A stretch of DNA of 64,000 bases from Isoetes taiwanensis. Taxonomy: Eukaryota; Streptophyta; Lycopodiopsida; Isoetales; Isoetaceae. Below the pieces are notes generated by a model. It saw only the letters and a program-made list of their open reading frames with translations, had not been told where the DNA came from and searched no databases. This document shows positions 22,022-34,300 of this stretch, piece by piece; the first letter of the stretch is position 1; each line of letters begins with the position of its first letter. The DNA is taken from contig JAJEKV010000132.1 in NCBI GenBank assembly GCA_021234155.1, positions 1,300,001-1,364,000 of the forward strand, written 5' to 3'. A program made the translations under genes and the position numbers.

Positions 22022-22240
22022 TATGATGCCAAAAAAAAGGGGAACCTAAAGATGCAGTATATCCACCCAGGCTATGCTTCACCATTTAAAGGGCACGAGG
22101 ATGGTTTGAATAGACCGCAATACCACTGGAACTTCATATCATCAAGAACTAGAATGGTTGTTGAATATGCTTTCAGTATGTTGAAATCCAAGTTCAAACT
22201 TTTGGTAAGGCGAAATGATACTAAGCTGGAGAAGATATGA
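22022..22240 (+). pseudogene. PIF/Harbinger-type transposase C-terminal fragment, copy 2
   Basis: Frame HPGYASPFKGHEDGLNRPQY followed by SSRTRMVVEYAFSMLKSKFK. The words NF-S-R--VE-AF--LK match the end of the DDE_Tnp_4 nuclease of Harbinger transposases, where E in VVE is the third catalytic residue. Only the last part of the nuclease is present, and the LINE inserted right after KLEKI. Confidence 0.65.
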
Positions 22241-22459
22241 AGGAGGAAGGAAGGAAGGAAGGTATTTTTATCGTCCACGGAGACAATCGGTCTATGGGAC
22301 CCACCAATACAAAAGCGCAGCAAGCGGATTACTACCCGGATTAAAAAACCCCCGCTCCGAAGGGTTTTCGAGGGAAAAACCGTGGCAGCAATCAGCCTGC
22401 TGACAAACTGTTCCAATGTACAAAATGCAAAAACACACAAATATATACACTCATGCCTT

Positions 22460-24480
22460 TGTAGTACCCACGGACACGGGCAACAAAGAGGGCAAAGGTG
22501 AGCTCGCCAGATCCAATACCTCTAATGTATGCGACCCCGAGCCGCGTCTTGGCGGTGTGTTCATCAGCAAATGTAGGGGCAAGTCCGCCGTACTAAGGGG
22601 CGTGTCGGCCCGGATCGGCCCGAATCTTTGGGCAACGGAAAGTGTGAGACTCATTCTCAATGGCATTCGTTTGACAACACTAACAGAGCCTGTCCTGGCG
22701 GGGCTCCCCAATCCATCTGCCCGTCTCGATGCGAAGATGGTGGGCACCTGGTCTTGATTGGAGGCAATGAGTCTCGCTTTTCAGAGGCGGCTAAAGAACG
22801 CATGTAGAGTCTGCGGGCCACGGTCAAGAGCTTGCCAAGGAAGCAAGCATCCACGCATTACTCCCGCAGGTACGCCACGATCGGCCTCTGTGTCCACCGC
22901 ACGCACACTTTGTGCTCCGGCCGACGTACCATCTGGTGAACCACTGATCTCTCTTACCCCTCCAACAGGCCCTGAACCGCTGCAGGCCCATTGCCACAGT
23001 GTAAGCGGTGCGGGAGCCGAGCATCACCCATAACCACCACTGAAAATAGACGATGTGTCTATCATCAGGGCTGCCACCGGCGCGTAAGAATCCAGTTTCT
23101 GCAGCAGAATCTCGGTGATAGGGGGCGAAGGTTTGACCCCAAGTGCCCGTGCCAAAATGCCTTCGACTGCTCCAAGTCATTCCAGTCGCCAAAGAGGCGG
23201 CCGGGCCCCAAACCTCCGACCCGTCTGAAGGGCGGTCTCGACCGGTTAAAACAGATGTGACCGATGGCCCCAATCATAGAGCTCACCTTAGTGATTGTTG
23301 TTCGCATGGCATAAAGCGCTTTCCGGCTTCTTTGTCACACCTGCAGCGGATGGGCCTCCCAACAGGCGAGGGAGGGGAACTCCACCCCTAGGTACTTGTA
23401 GGTGGGCGTGACCTCCATAGCCGTCCCCGATATGTGAGTGCGGGGGCGTGGGGTGGCGTGAAGAGGATATGAGAACCACCCTAGTCTTGGCGGGATTCAA
23501 GCGCATGTCCGTAGCGTGAGAATGTTCTAGGGCATCCGGATGAGGCGCATAGCTTCGGGGTGTGGGCGGGAAGGTCAACATCGTCGCATAGATGGTGAGC
23601 CGGGATGACACAGTGCAAAAAGATGTATGCCATCCCCATGCTCGCGATAAGCCGGGCTCTAAGCCGATCAATGTAGAGGCCAAAAGTGTTGGTGAGAGGG
23701 GCAGCCGCGGACCCGATACTCTTGGTGAATGCTTGGCCCGGCCGGCATCCTCGCCAAAACAACTCTCGGACATCATGTATATGGCGTGCAAGACAGGGCA
23801 GCCCCGCCCGATTACGCAGATCTAGCCCATAGCTTTTTCCCCCAGAGTATCAAAAAGCCTTTCGCGAAGTCCACAAAGAAGCAATACAAGTCCCGCCGAT
23901 GGTTCCGGCCGTCTTCAATCGCCCGCAGGGTGTAAAAATATGGTCAATCGCCGAAAGTGGCGGGGTCTAAAGCCTGCTTGTGTGAGGGTTCGCACATCTG
24001 TTGCCTCGCCCGGTCAATCAAGCGCTACTAAGAATGCCGATAACGGTTTGGCAAAATCTTGAAGCCCGACCATGATCGTCCGTGAATGGCCTTACGATTG
24101 GGGTCACCCTCGCCTTTGTGAATGGGGACAACCCCCGTGGTCCATTGTTGGGGAAACCTTCTGCAATGCTCATTGAAACGAGGGTAGTGAGGATCGGCAC
24201 CGGCCCGCCACCCATTTGAGTAACTTTCGGCACGCATACCATCGGTCGGTGCCTTCCTTCCTATTAGCCAGCCGTTGCGGGCCCTCCACAACATCCTCCT
24301 CCGCGAGAACCAATGGGGCCATCCTGTGGGGGTATGGGCGTCGCCCCCTCGGTGGGTCATAGAGCTGCCGCAAAAGTACCGTTCTCCGCTCACCGCCGTA
24401 TGATGTCCCCCCGTAGGGGTCGGGCTGGTCTTCAAGCACTCTAAAAGGTTCGAGATGAGTGTTCAGCAGGCCAAATGGCA
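22460..24480 (-). pseudogene. LINE reverse transcriptase, 3' half, broken
   Basis: Minus-strand order: LAEEDVVEGPQRLAN at about 24320, VVPIHKGEGDPNRK at about 24100, a catalytic box reading TIYA then DDVDLP across a one-base loss (about 23571-23600, the YADD box), AKTRVVLISS near 23490, and a C-terminal knuckle-like CCQTNAIENESHTFRCP near 22690. Several frameshifts break it, so it is a dead copy. No RNase H domain was recognised. Confidence 0.7.
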
Positions 24481-24904
24481 ATTACCGCACCTTTGTCTCC
24501 TTTCGATTGGCGATGCAGATGTGGTGGCTGGCAGCGGGCCCTGGATCGAGATCGTGACGGGCTGGCGCGTTCTTTACACTCGCATCAAACCATCGGTTCA
24601 CGCAAAAATGTTGTCGCTGTCCCCGAAAGCACGCAGACAGCCGGCTTTTCAGTCGGGTCGGCATTAAGCCACCAAAGGGGTCTTATAAAATTGGTTCGAG
24701 GCAGGATGCACATTTTTCGCCACCGCTATGCTGCGGACCATGACTACCGCGGTGAGCGTGGCCACCTTGCGCTTCTCCTACTCACGGCCCCCTTCTCCTG
24801 CTCCTACTCCTGCTCCCTCACAACCCGCGCCCTCCTGAAATATACATCTTTGCCTCCGCTCCATCTACTTCTCACTTTCGACCTCTCGCTTCGAGTCCTC
24901 CCAG

Positions 24905-25840
24905 AGTGACTCGAGTTTTGCGCATACCAGTACCAGCGACAAATAGGAATTGTGCCTCCGGGTGGTCTTATGGAATTGTCGAGGCTTCCCTTGGCGAGGG
25001 GGGGATCCCCGAACTTCCGTGGCGGCGTAGATATGGATCTCATCTTTCTAATGGAGACATGGGAGCATCTTTGGGCACAAGCTACGATCTGTAGGGTTAC
25101 CAACATTTCTCGGTCTTCAATACATGCGGACGGAGGGGTCATGGTGGGGTTGCTTGCTACTACGGACAACCTTGGCACATTCGGTTACCCTCCGAAGAAG
25201 ACAAAACACAACCATTACTTGTGGGTTCGTGTGCATAATAGCGGTGGCAACCCTCTTTTTACGGCGCTGTTATTTCCCTCACCGCGAGCACCTTCTATCG
25301 CAGCCACTCCGTCGCGGATAGGATGGACCCTTATGTCGATCTATATGATGACATCTGGCCCTGCCAAGCGATTGGGTAGGGTCGTCCTTCTTGGGGATTT
25401 CAATGCACGGACGAGGAGTAGAGCGGCCCATGAGACTTGACCCCCTCGGCCGACGATGTCCTGCGGCTTCACGTTCCACATGAGGCAACCTGCCACGAGG
25501 ATCGGATGACAACCGTGTCACTTTCGCTTTGCGCACAGTTGCTCTGCTATGTGGTATTTTGACTTGATAATTTGCAATGGCACATCCGCGATTGGCCCGC
25601 TTCTCCGCAAGTGCACATGCGAGCGGGACAATCGAGGGGGAGGGTCTAGTGTGGTGGACTATGTGCTCGTGGTTGCACAAGATATGCATCTCATCGGTCG
25701 TTTTGGTGGACACCTAGCGGTTGGGATGAGGAGGTCGACTTCGGATCACCTCCCACTTTATTTGGACATGGTTTGGCAAGCCGCCAGAACCCCACTATGC
25801 CCGGCCCTTTGCCATCCTCGATTCGCGACTAGATTATGAG
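24905..25840 (+). pseudogene. LINE APE-type endonuclease domain, broken
   Basis: The frame from about 24952 reads DLIFLMETWEHLWAQ, then VVLLGDFNARTR at 25381-25418, the conserved GDFN box. In another frame GGGSSVVDYVL and TSDHLPLYL (near 25740) give the SDH box that closes the APE fold. At least two frameshifts separate these. The domain cuts target DNA in active LINEs. Confidence 0.75.
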
Positions 25841-25939
25841 CGGTGCCGAGGACTCTGTAGCCGAGATGCTCATGGGCGCACCCGGCAATTCTGGGCGGAC
25901 CCCCCCACTAGAAGCGGCCAGGCAGACCAGTTGACCCGC

Positions 25940-26513
25940 TATTATTATGGGATCGCGGCCCGAGCGAGGTGCTTTGGCGGACCCGGCGTGCCAGCTCGGG
26001 GAACGACAACATTTCACGGTAACCGATGGTTTGATGCGCAGTGTAAAGAGCATAGCGCCCGCCACATTCGATCCGGATCGAGCCCGGCTTGCGAGCCACC
26101 ACCTGATGCCGTGCCCATCCAAGGAGACAAAGGCGGTACCTTGCCGGGCATCGAGGGAGATGTTGACTGTTTGGACACTCATCCTCGAACCTTTTGGCCT
26201 TGAGTGCTTGAAGGCCAGCCCGGCCCTCTGGAGAGGACATGACACCGAGGCGGTGGGAGCGGTACTTCGCGGCTCTATGACCCACCCGAGGGGCCGCGTC
26301 GCCCCATACCCCCACAGGATGGCCCCCCATTGGTTCTCGCGGAGGAGGATGTTGTGGAGGGCCTGCAACGGCTGGCTAATGGGAAGGCAGCTGACCTCGA
26401 TGGTATGCAGGCCGAGTTACTCAAATGGGCAGGGCAGCCGCTGGTGCCGATCCTCACTACCCTGTTCAACAGAGCATTGCAGGAAGGTTTCCCCCGACAA
26501 TGGACCACAAGCA
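25940..26513 (+). pseudogene. LINE linker and RT start, second (inverted) copy
   Basis: Reads QHFTVTDGLMRSVKSIAPAT, VLAEEDVVEGLQRLANGKAA, DLDGMQAELLKWAGQ and LFNRALQEGFPRQWTT, ending abruptly at the host purine run. This is the same stretch as on the minus strand at 24130-24660. It lacks everything downstream. Confidence 0.7.
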
Positions 26514-27291
26514 GAGGGAGGAGGAGGGGGAGGAGCATTTGTTAAGCTGGAGAGCATACTGGAGAATGTTTTATCTTGTTTTATATGACCTTTGCATCGG
26601 GCATGGAGAAAATGTTGCTAGTTTATGGGCTGAGAAGGTGGAGTTGTAGCTCCATAAAAAAATATGAAAGGGATCAAATAATATACATATAGAAAAGAAG
26701 CGCTTGAATATTCCAGAGATAGAGGTGGCACGAGTAGCTTTATACGATCTACATAGAGTGAATGGACTGAATTTAAACCCCATGAAACCCCTTGCAAGAA
26801 CACTTGAAGATGCCAGTGAAGCAGTTGCATCATTGATTATTCATGCATGGTTGTTGGTCTGTGTTTGGAGTTCAACTAGACTCTAGAACTGAATAGCACT
26901 ACTTATTTATGATTTGTAATAGACATGTCTTTTTGTAGGATGTGATTTTGGAAAATGAACTTTTAGATATGATTGGATTTTACATGTAGATGTATTGAAT
27001 GAGCTTGTAACAGAGATGTGCTCCTGTATATAATCTTGCAAATGCAATCTTGGAGCTGTAATCTTGCAAAGTATTCATGTTTATTGTTTGAATTATCAAA
27101 CTCTGTTTGTAAATTTCTATAAAAGCTAGTGCTTTGGAGAAAAACATCATGGCTTAGATCAAAGGATGAAGAGAACAATATTCTCTCCCATCCAAGATGA
27201 GATTTCATGCTCTCATGTATATTACTAGGAAAGGGGATGGTGGATGTCAATCTCAGGGAATGGAGCAGTAACAATGATCACCAATAGCAGA
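26514..27291 (+). mobile_element. Repeat unit copy 2, right part
   Basis: Colinear with 39890-40600 of copy 3 and its last stretch to 40795, apart from an indel near 26835-26885. Contains LNIPEIEVARVALYDLHRVN in one frame and the short LYDLCIGHGENVASLW, which resembles the VLHN-like tail of Harbinger transposases. Homology to copy 3 ends at AATAGCAGA (27291 and 40795), the right edge of the unit. Confidence 0.7.
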
Positions 27292-27292
27292 G

Positions 27293-27428
27293 ATGTCTAC
27301 AGAGACTAACGAAAATGATGGATTGCATCATGAATCTCTTCCTTTGGATGCTAAAGATTCCATTCATACAACACCTCAAACTACCAAGACAACCAAAATC
27401 CATGATTTCTGTCTTGGAATACCATATG
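27293..27428 (+). pseudogene. First-exon-like fragment of a TMEM14/FAX-type protein
   Basis: ATG at 27293 opens a 45-codon frame ending KTTKIHDFCLGIPYG at a GT donor (ATATG|GTACAT, 27428). KIHDFC-GIPYG followed by membrane helices is typical of plant TMEM14 family proteins (fatty acid export, plastid envelope). The membrane exons are not found downstream, so only the first exon is present. Assignment rests on a short motif. Confidence 0.45.
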
Positions 27429-27866
27429 GTACATTTCATCCTTGTACCATCTATATGCACATACTAAATTTCTTAGGAACTGGACTTCCATCAGAACATA
27501 TTATTATTTACATTTTGTCACTCTTGTTTGAGAGCTTTGCCACTAAATTAACTTATTTCGTAATATGGTCTGAAAATTGCAGATATGCCCCATAATGAAC
27601 AGCCATGCTTAATAATACATCAATAACTTTGTCTGTTTGGAAACATTTGATCATGTGTTTGTTAAATGTTCACAGTCGTTTGCAAGTAAGTTACTTTGAC
27701 AAAATATGTGACATTTTAAAGTTTTAGATCAGGCCCTTTTGCACATTATTTGTTAATTGTTTATGATCTGTCATGCATGGTTTAGATAATGGCAACCAAT
27801 GCCTAATGTGACATTAATTATGTATATATAAGCTAATAAATGTTGTATGCATTCACTTTGCCTCAG

Positions 27867-28404
27867 AGATATAAGGGGATGGCCGATCCTTTGGCTGTTG
27901 TTGCAGATGAGCTGTCAAAAGTGGCAGCAATATTGTGTCTTGATGAATTCATGGTATGTTACATGGGACTTTGAGTCCAAATATATATATCTATATATAA
28001 TGTTTGTTAATTATTTTCAACAATATCAGGTGACTGATGTTGCTGATGCTCTCATATTGAATCGGCTGTTCGGCTACTTATGGAAACGAGGAATTGTGTG
28101 TGTCTATGCTTTGCATGGTTGGTTTGAGTCCATGTGTGCATCCTTACAAGTGCTTATCATTGTTTTCCCTGCAGGGTTTAGTATGTACTTCAAACAGGGC
28201 TCCAGATCAACTATACGAAGGAGGGTTGCATAGAGACCACTTTCTACCCTTTATTGATATGCTGAAAGTAAGTAGCATGGTAGTCTTCTTGTTTTCTAAT
28301 TTTTTGCCGTTTGCATGTTGATTTGACACACATTGGTTCTAATTAAGAGGAGCTGCATTGTGCACGAAATTGGTTCCATAACGGATTATCGTAAGCTCAC
28401 TGCA
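27867..28404 (+). pseudogene. AFG1-like ATPase (LACE1/ZapE family) fragment, four exons
   Basis: AFG1-like proteins are mitochondrial AAA-type ATPases in protein quality control. Exons are 27867-27953 (DPLAVVADELSK, Walker B CLDEF), 28030-28095 (VTDVADALILNRLFGYLWKR), 28175-28267 (VCTSNRAPDQLYEGGL, DHFLPFIDMLK) and 28348-28404 (CIVHEIGSITDYRKLTA). All phases join without stop. These are the middle exons; the Walker A part and C-terminus are missing from the 400-500 bases on either side. It is a fragment between two repeat units, unless distant exons belong to it across very long introns. Confidence 0.82.
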
Positions 28405-28629
28405 GTAAGCTCTGCTAAATTTGCTACCCCATTTGTGCTAACCCATTTGTGCCGGGGAATTCATTTCTAGCTAGCTGTTGAGATCTTTTTTCACAGTGCA
28501 TTGTGCTATCATTGTGCATTGTGCTATCATTATACATCATATTTGCTATTTAGCTATGTCTAGATGTGCCAAATATTCCGTTTGGCACTCCATTGCAATT
28601 TTATGACATGGGTTTCTACTGGATCATTT
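28405..28629. other. Intron-like spacer
   Basis: Begins with a good donor (GCA|GTAAGC). Short direct repeats CATTTGTGC and GTGCATTGTGCTATCATT are seen. No gene. Confidence 0.35.
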
Positions 28630-28775
28630 TTTGTGGATGGTGCTGTTTATTTCCACCCTGATGGCGACGCAAATTTCTGTTTATCATGTTTTTTCTTCCA
28701 CCCGCTGGGTGACGTTTTTTCTCCACCCTTTGGGTGATGCTATCTTCTCTTTTTCATGTATTGTTGATTTTTCCT
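28630..28775. repeat. CCACC/GGGTG hairpin stutter, copy 2
   Basis: Three to four short hairpins of the type CCACCC...GGGTGA, each separated by T-rich linkers. It matches 3275-3400 and lies directly upstream of repeat unit copy 3. Confidence 0.6.
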
Positions 28776-28785
28776 CATTACTAAT

Positions 28786-30776
28786 TCTTACAAACCCATG
28801 GGGTATACCTTGCTGCAAGCTACTTAGGGTCTGGTACATGGTCCATAAGATGATTTATATCAATGTGAAACCTGTAAATCCATGCCTTAAGTATAATTAT
28901 GCTAAAATACCATCTTAAACTTCTAACTCCTAATCTTGCCATTTAGAAGCTAAATAAAGAGCCTAATAATTCAATATGCATATCTCTGGGTAGGCTATGT
29001 CATCTTAAAGCCAAAAAGCTCCTACATACATTGTCTCACTCCCTCCTTTTTTCTGCATCCTTAGTGCATTGAATAACCAATTTGTTGTTTGTTAGATAGT
29101 TAAACATGCTAATGTTTTCATAATGAGAACAAACTTAAGAAATGTTTTAATAAAAGTTTGAGTGACATAATAGACTAACCTCAGCAAGTTAACGAGAGCG
29201 GACAAACTTGAATTCATACAAATGTCAAATAATCAAGTTGAGATCCCAGCCAACATGACAATATTACACTTTATAAGTACTGGAACTAAAAGAAATGCTA
29301 CTCAGAATCTCCATCTACGTTATGAGTTACCACATACACAAGCGGGGAAATTCAATTGTATAAATAGATTGATGAAAAAGTCCGACCTTCATTTCTCTTT
29401 ACAAAGATTAAATAGCATAGAATCTAATTTTATGCGGAATTAAAGGCGGGGAATTAAGCCCATTGTATCAACTTCAAGCGCTATTCATTGCCTTTGAAAT
29501 ACCCCCACTTCCAAAGTATCCATGGCATGACTCGACTATTGAGAAGTGATGTTAGTGTGTTAAATCCCGTCATAAATATTTGAGAGCGTGTAAAGCCAAA
29601 AACTCAAAAAAAAAAATGTAGATGATCCACAGTAAAAGTTTGTGTTCTACAAATATTCGGTGCCTCGAATGATTCAATGGCAAAACATATTTCTTTTGGT
29701 TGCTTGAAATACTTTTCAAGCATATGCCACAACTTTGCACTTGCCATGCATCTTAATCATAACCTTCAAGTAACGTTTATAGCTTGGCAGTTCCTACAAA
29801 CGACAGGGCGTGAGAATAATAGTAAGAAAAAGCAAGTCCTTTTAAAAATTGAAATAAATCAATAAAAACATCATGGCGGACTTGTTTCTACTAAACCATC
29901 TTAGTGACTATGGAGGAAAGTTCTCCTCACGCATCACATTACATACTTTCTAGAATATCGAAAACAATAATGTGCCAAACACCAAAGTACAAAGTTAATG
30001 ATGCTTGATTATTACGCCTCCTCTAAAGTGGTTTTCACATTGCATAATCAAGTCATATGTGTTATTTGAAAGTGCTACAGGTTCATTAATAGGATGATCT
30101 ATGTAACATTCAAATTGACAATGGCACAAATATCACTAAATATACTTAATGGATCTAAAAGCAAAGCTACAACCATCCAAAGTATGTAAGAATCTTGTTT
30201 TGATATCACGGAATCAAATGTTCATACCTCATATCGAGTAAGTTACCTTGATACAGCTTATAGGAAAGAGCAGATCATTTTCCTAGATGCTTCTTCGCTA
30301 AAAAATTTGTGCATAAAAGACCAATCCATTGAAAAAAGGCATTTCCTCAATTTGCAGAATGGATCCATATTTTCTAATATATCAGCTCACACTGATCTAT
30401 GCAGGCTTGTCCATGAATCTGTCAAATGGAAACATATGAGCTCATATTGATCTATGCAGGGTAATTGAACTCTTTATCTTATGGCTAAATCAATTAGAAA
30501 TAAAAGATACGCATCTTCAAAGCATCTTTAGTATTGTCAAGTTTGATAACAAAGATTGATTGTTTCTAACACTGTTGAGAGATGACAAAAATATGTTGTA
30601 CGGAATGCGTGTCTTGCTCTTTTGGATATGGCATCTTACCCAGCTAATAGCTAGATATAGATTATGGACTTAAGAGGCATATGGATATTCTAGTGAGCAA
30701 AGGCTTGAACAAATGAAACCATCATACATATATTAGTTCTGTGGTGGGCTACATAGAAAATGCATTTTCGTGCATT
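28786..30776 (+). mobile_element. Repeat unit copy 3, left part
   Basis: Colinear with copies 1 and 2. Between about 29300 and 30240 it differs at CAG and CTG positions in a regular way (CAG to CG or CGA, CTG to ACG), while other positions are nearly identical. From 30260 the match is clean again. The unit is interrupted at 30776/30777 by the 8.44-kb element. Confidence 0.8.
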
Positions 30777-31929
30777 AACAAGATTGCGTATTAAACGGGA
30801 GCAAATCATTGAAACGAGAGCAAAAGGAATATTCCGCAAAGATTCCCTTTTTTTTTACGAAAAAGGGGGTAAAATGAGGTTAAAAAAAAAAAAGATGCAT
30901 GAAATTCTATTTTGACCCCCCCCGAAATGACTAAATTTTTTTTGCAACGAAGGAATTGACTTTTTTAAAGTGTCACTTTTCTTAAAAAAGAATGTTCTTA
31001 AAATTATGTTTTAAGAGAGAAACTCTAATTTGAGAGGATAAAATATTTAACAAAAATTGAAGTAAGTCTGTAATTGAAACTGTAGTATTCTCAAAATTTG
31101 AAGATAGAATCTTCATATTCACATCAAAATTCTGATCTTTTTCTAAGACTTCGGTTATGTGCAAAAGTGTGAGGAGTGATGAGAGAGGGATCCGGGGCGT
31201 CCTCATGTTCATTTTATGCCATCGTCATCACCTTCACTTCTTTCAACATCACTTTCGAGGAAGTGCTTGAGTTATCTTCCTCATCACTATCAACTTGACG
31301 GTGAAGCATTGTCACCACCTTCTTCATCATCTTCTTCATAATTACAAGCTTTTTTAAGCAAATTGATAGTCTTAAAGTAGGCGATTGTCGATTTCAATTT
31401 AAAATCATAGCACAATATAGTCCGTCATTAAGGTTCAGCTTCGTCCCTACAACCCACCTTCTTGGACTTTCTCCCTTTTCCTTGGCTTCTCATTTCTAAC
31501 TCATATCTACCTTCAAAAGCATTTTTACGGCGTGTTGCAAGCCAATGAATCTTGAGTTTAGTGACTAAGCCTTCCTCCTTGAAGGCGTGTCAAGCACTTT
31601 TACTATCGAGCGGTCGACCTTTGTCATCCTCCTCGGTCGGAAGAGCAATTAGCATACCTTTGGTAATTTACGTGATATTACCTTGGGGCTCATTCTGCGT
31701 CTTGGTCAGAGGTACATGACTCGGTCCTCCTCGTCTTCTACTTCGGGTGCAAATGTAGCCTTGCTTGGACCTGCTTGTGTCTTTGGGGTTGATGGAAGGT
31801 GTTAGGCCATTGAAATGGTTCTTGCAAGCGTCTTAGAGCTATGTTTTGTACAACAATTTTACTGTTAGAAAAGAAATTACTCCACCACATCCAGATCTTC
31901 TTCTAAGAAGTACTTAAAGCTGAGGAAAT

Positions 31930-34300
31930 TCCATTTTCAATGGCTTTTAAGGATGACTTCTGGGGGTACTTTTCTTACCTTGGACTCCTTAGGATTTTTG
32001 AGAGGAAGTTGCTTTCGGCCACGTTCTATGAAGGAAATTAATGGAATATATTTAAGGAAGGCGTAATCCCTCTGGCGGACTCCGGTCCTTGGTTGTGGTA
32101 TACTTCTTCCCACTGTAAAGCTTTGGCCATCCTTCAAGTAGAACTTGATATGATGTTGAAAGGTGAGATCATTCAACTTGTTCCGCACTTGTTCTCTGTT
32201 TGAGCGTTGAGAGAAAACAAACTCTCTGAAATCAGCGGTCTCTTTAAGAAGATCGACCCTTTGGGTAGGAGTGTAAGAATCTTCAATAATTCGAACTAAA
32301 GAAGGAAGGCAAAAGCCTTCTTCCTTCTAAAGGCGCCTGAAAAATCTCTTGAACATTTGGTCAATCGATCATGAGTGTGGCCTACAAGTAAGAAACCGAA
32401 CTTCACTTTTCTAAAGATCCCTAGCTCCACTAACATGGCCTGATGCATAAAGAGTGTTTGATTCTTGTTCTCCCTTGTAGTATTGTCAAGTTCTTGAGGA
32501 TAAAGCTTAGGGTGGTAATTGCTCTTGCTCGCCTACGGGACCTTGTTAAGAATTGTAATTGTGAGGTTGGGGTCACCATGCAAGTTTGGATCGTCAAAAA
32601 ACTTTGCACCTTAGACTTCCTTTGAAGACCATAGCTCCTACAAGGTGGACCTTAACAAAACATTCCTCTGGCACATCTTTAGGAATGTTCAAGAAAATGG
32701 TAGAGTTTTTTTTGGTCCATTCCATCAATCACAACAGACATGTATTGCGGTGGGCGTTCAAAGGCTTTTTTTCTATGCTTGGCAAGCTTTCTTCTCTCTG
32801 CTGCTTGTTGTTCACGATGTCACGGCAAGGTTACGTTGCACAATATCGTAGAAGAAATCAGGTCAAAGCATTTTTCTCTAAAACAAGTGAGATTGGAGAA
32901 CATGAACTTACTTCTTTTGACCTCTGTCTTTCGCGGTTTCTCGTTGACTCTTTAATTACGCACACCTCGAGCAAGCGGACATTCTATGTTTTCTAGGAAT
33001 TTTCACAAGACCGAATTCACTTTTCCCTGATCGGTGAAGTGTGAGTAGAGATGTCTTTGAAGGCTGAGTGCAAGTCTCTTTGTACTCATTAAAAACATCT
33101 TTTTGGTGATGTTATTGGTTAAATGATACATGTTCTTTGTTAGGTAGCTTCTCACATGTTTCTCTAAAATATTTCTCCATCGGGACCCGGCGGCAAAGGG
33201 CATGCATGGTTTACAACTCTTCTTGGTCCACAATGATCATCGATTCTTTGGATTTTTGTCGATCTTTTGTGTATTCTAGACATTCTTGTGGACCCTAAGC
33301 GGTGGACAACCATAAAACATTTACGGCAAACTTCTTGGCCCGGTTAATGTAGTGCAAGAAGGTGTTCTTGATCTGGTCTTACATGATAAGCTAAGTAGGC
33401 ATTACGTGCACGCCAATGTCATGGGCTGTAGTTGTCTCTAAGCGCTTTCGTAATTTAGCCATGTTAAATGCGTTGATGCAACCCAATGAGCAGCATTTAG
33501 TTCTCAAAAGTCTCCTCATTTTCTGTTCATCCATAAGATTTCTTCTTCTTGCGGAGAGCAAGCCCCCTCAAACCAAAATCCACCTTGAATTTCTTTGAAG
33601 ATTGGCTTGAGAACATGTAATCTCTTTGTTCCTCGTTGGTGTCTTCATCTTCTGATGAAACTTCTACTCTGGGGGGTGACTTCCTCATCACGAGTGGTGT
33701 GCTTGTAGAGGAAAGCTTGACCGCGTGAAGTTGTTCGGAATAAGCATTGTGTTAAAGGGTGGTGATGGCCCATAAGAGGTTGTGGCATCGTTCTTGTACC
33801 ATCTTGAAAAGAGTTCTTACAAACATCTCCTTTAAATGATTTGGAGTTACGCAAATCCATGTGTCACAACCCTTGTTGTGTGAAAGGGAGTGCATCTTTG
33901 GACTTAAGTCCTCATTTGTAGTGAAGTCTGGTGAGAGAAATTGTAGTGAATCTCCACGGTCTTACGTATTTTAATGTGTTCCTTGTATGTTTGCGAAGGA
34001 GGCCGAAACGCTAAAAAGGGGTAGCTTGTTTTTGAGCACCCTTTGTTGTGGAGCTTCTGCGGTCAGGGGATGGAGCAAAGGGTGGTGGCAGCCAGCTCGA
34101 ACTAGTGGTGATTCTTTGGAAGGAGATGCCCGTGTGCTGTCTATAGGACTTGGTGGCGGTTGGAAGGGTGGTGGAAGTACATTACGTCTTTGGACTCGGT
34201 GTGTCTTGAGAAGCAAAACGATGAAGCGAGAGGTAGAAGTCCGGAGAATTCCGGTGTTGAGAAAAGCGGCGTTGGTCCCAAAGCGTGTCCTCCAGAACGG
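31930..34300 (-). CDS. Transposon-family protein with IDGMDQ and GHTHD motifs (DUF7869-like), frames broken
   Basis: Read on minus: a Cys-containing VCRKCFMVVHRLGSTRMSRI near 33320, MSVVIDGMDQKK near 32730, GHTHDRLTKCSRDF near 32370, IIEDSYTPTQRVDLLKETAD near 32270, and a basic end with FYLKDGQSF and KVRKVPPEVILKS to about 31937. This motif order is that of a widespread transposon-associated family whose catalytic chemistry I cannot assign with certainty. The GHTHD box normally continues D-I-D-x-x-F-S-R-F; here two CAG-to-CGA-like changes spoil it, so the breaks may be sequencing error. Its 5' end faces the palindrome array at 34.7-35.06 kb. It is the likely transposase of the element. Confidence 0.6.

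Larger units (their letters stand above)
20162..22246 (+). mobile_element. Repeat unit copy 2, middle part
   Basis: Continues the unit from 6608. It matches copy 1 up to about 21150 and copy 3 onward. The right half carries the Harbinger-like transposase fragment at 22022-22240. The point 21571-21580 (TGCATTATGC) is the undisturbed version of the site where the 8.44-kb element sits in copy 3. Confidence 0.8.
22247..26513. mobile_element. LINE retrotransposon insertion, rearranged head-to-head
   Basis: The insertion splits a purine run that is continuous in copy 3 (39886-39915). From 22247 to about 24670 the element reads on the minus strand and ends at 22247 in an (AAGG)n tail, which is (CCTT)n in its own sense. 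From about 24680 to 26513 it reads on the plus strand and contains the 5' part: leader, endonuclease and start of RT. About 530 bases around the start of RT are present in both arms, so 24130-24660 is an inverted copy of 25990-26510. This layout is expected of a twin-priming 5' inversion, although the overlap is long. The GC content is clearly higher than the surroundings. Confidence 0.75.

Noticed and set aside
22416-26588. Long overlapping frames on both strands (up to 213 codons) as separate genes
   Set aside because: They are GC-rich shadows of a frameshifted LINE. Only the frames with RT and endonuclease motifs make sense.
30773-30778. piggyBac/Kolobok-type TTAA target site at the left end of the 8.44-kb element
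   Set aside because: TTAA occurs only on the left by juxtaposition of CATT and AACA. The right flank reads CATTATG, so the duplicated bases are CATT (at most CATTA).
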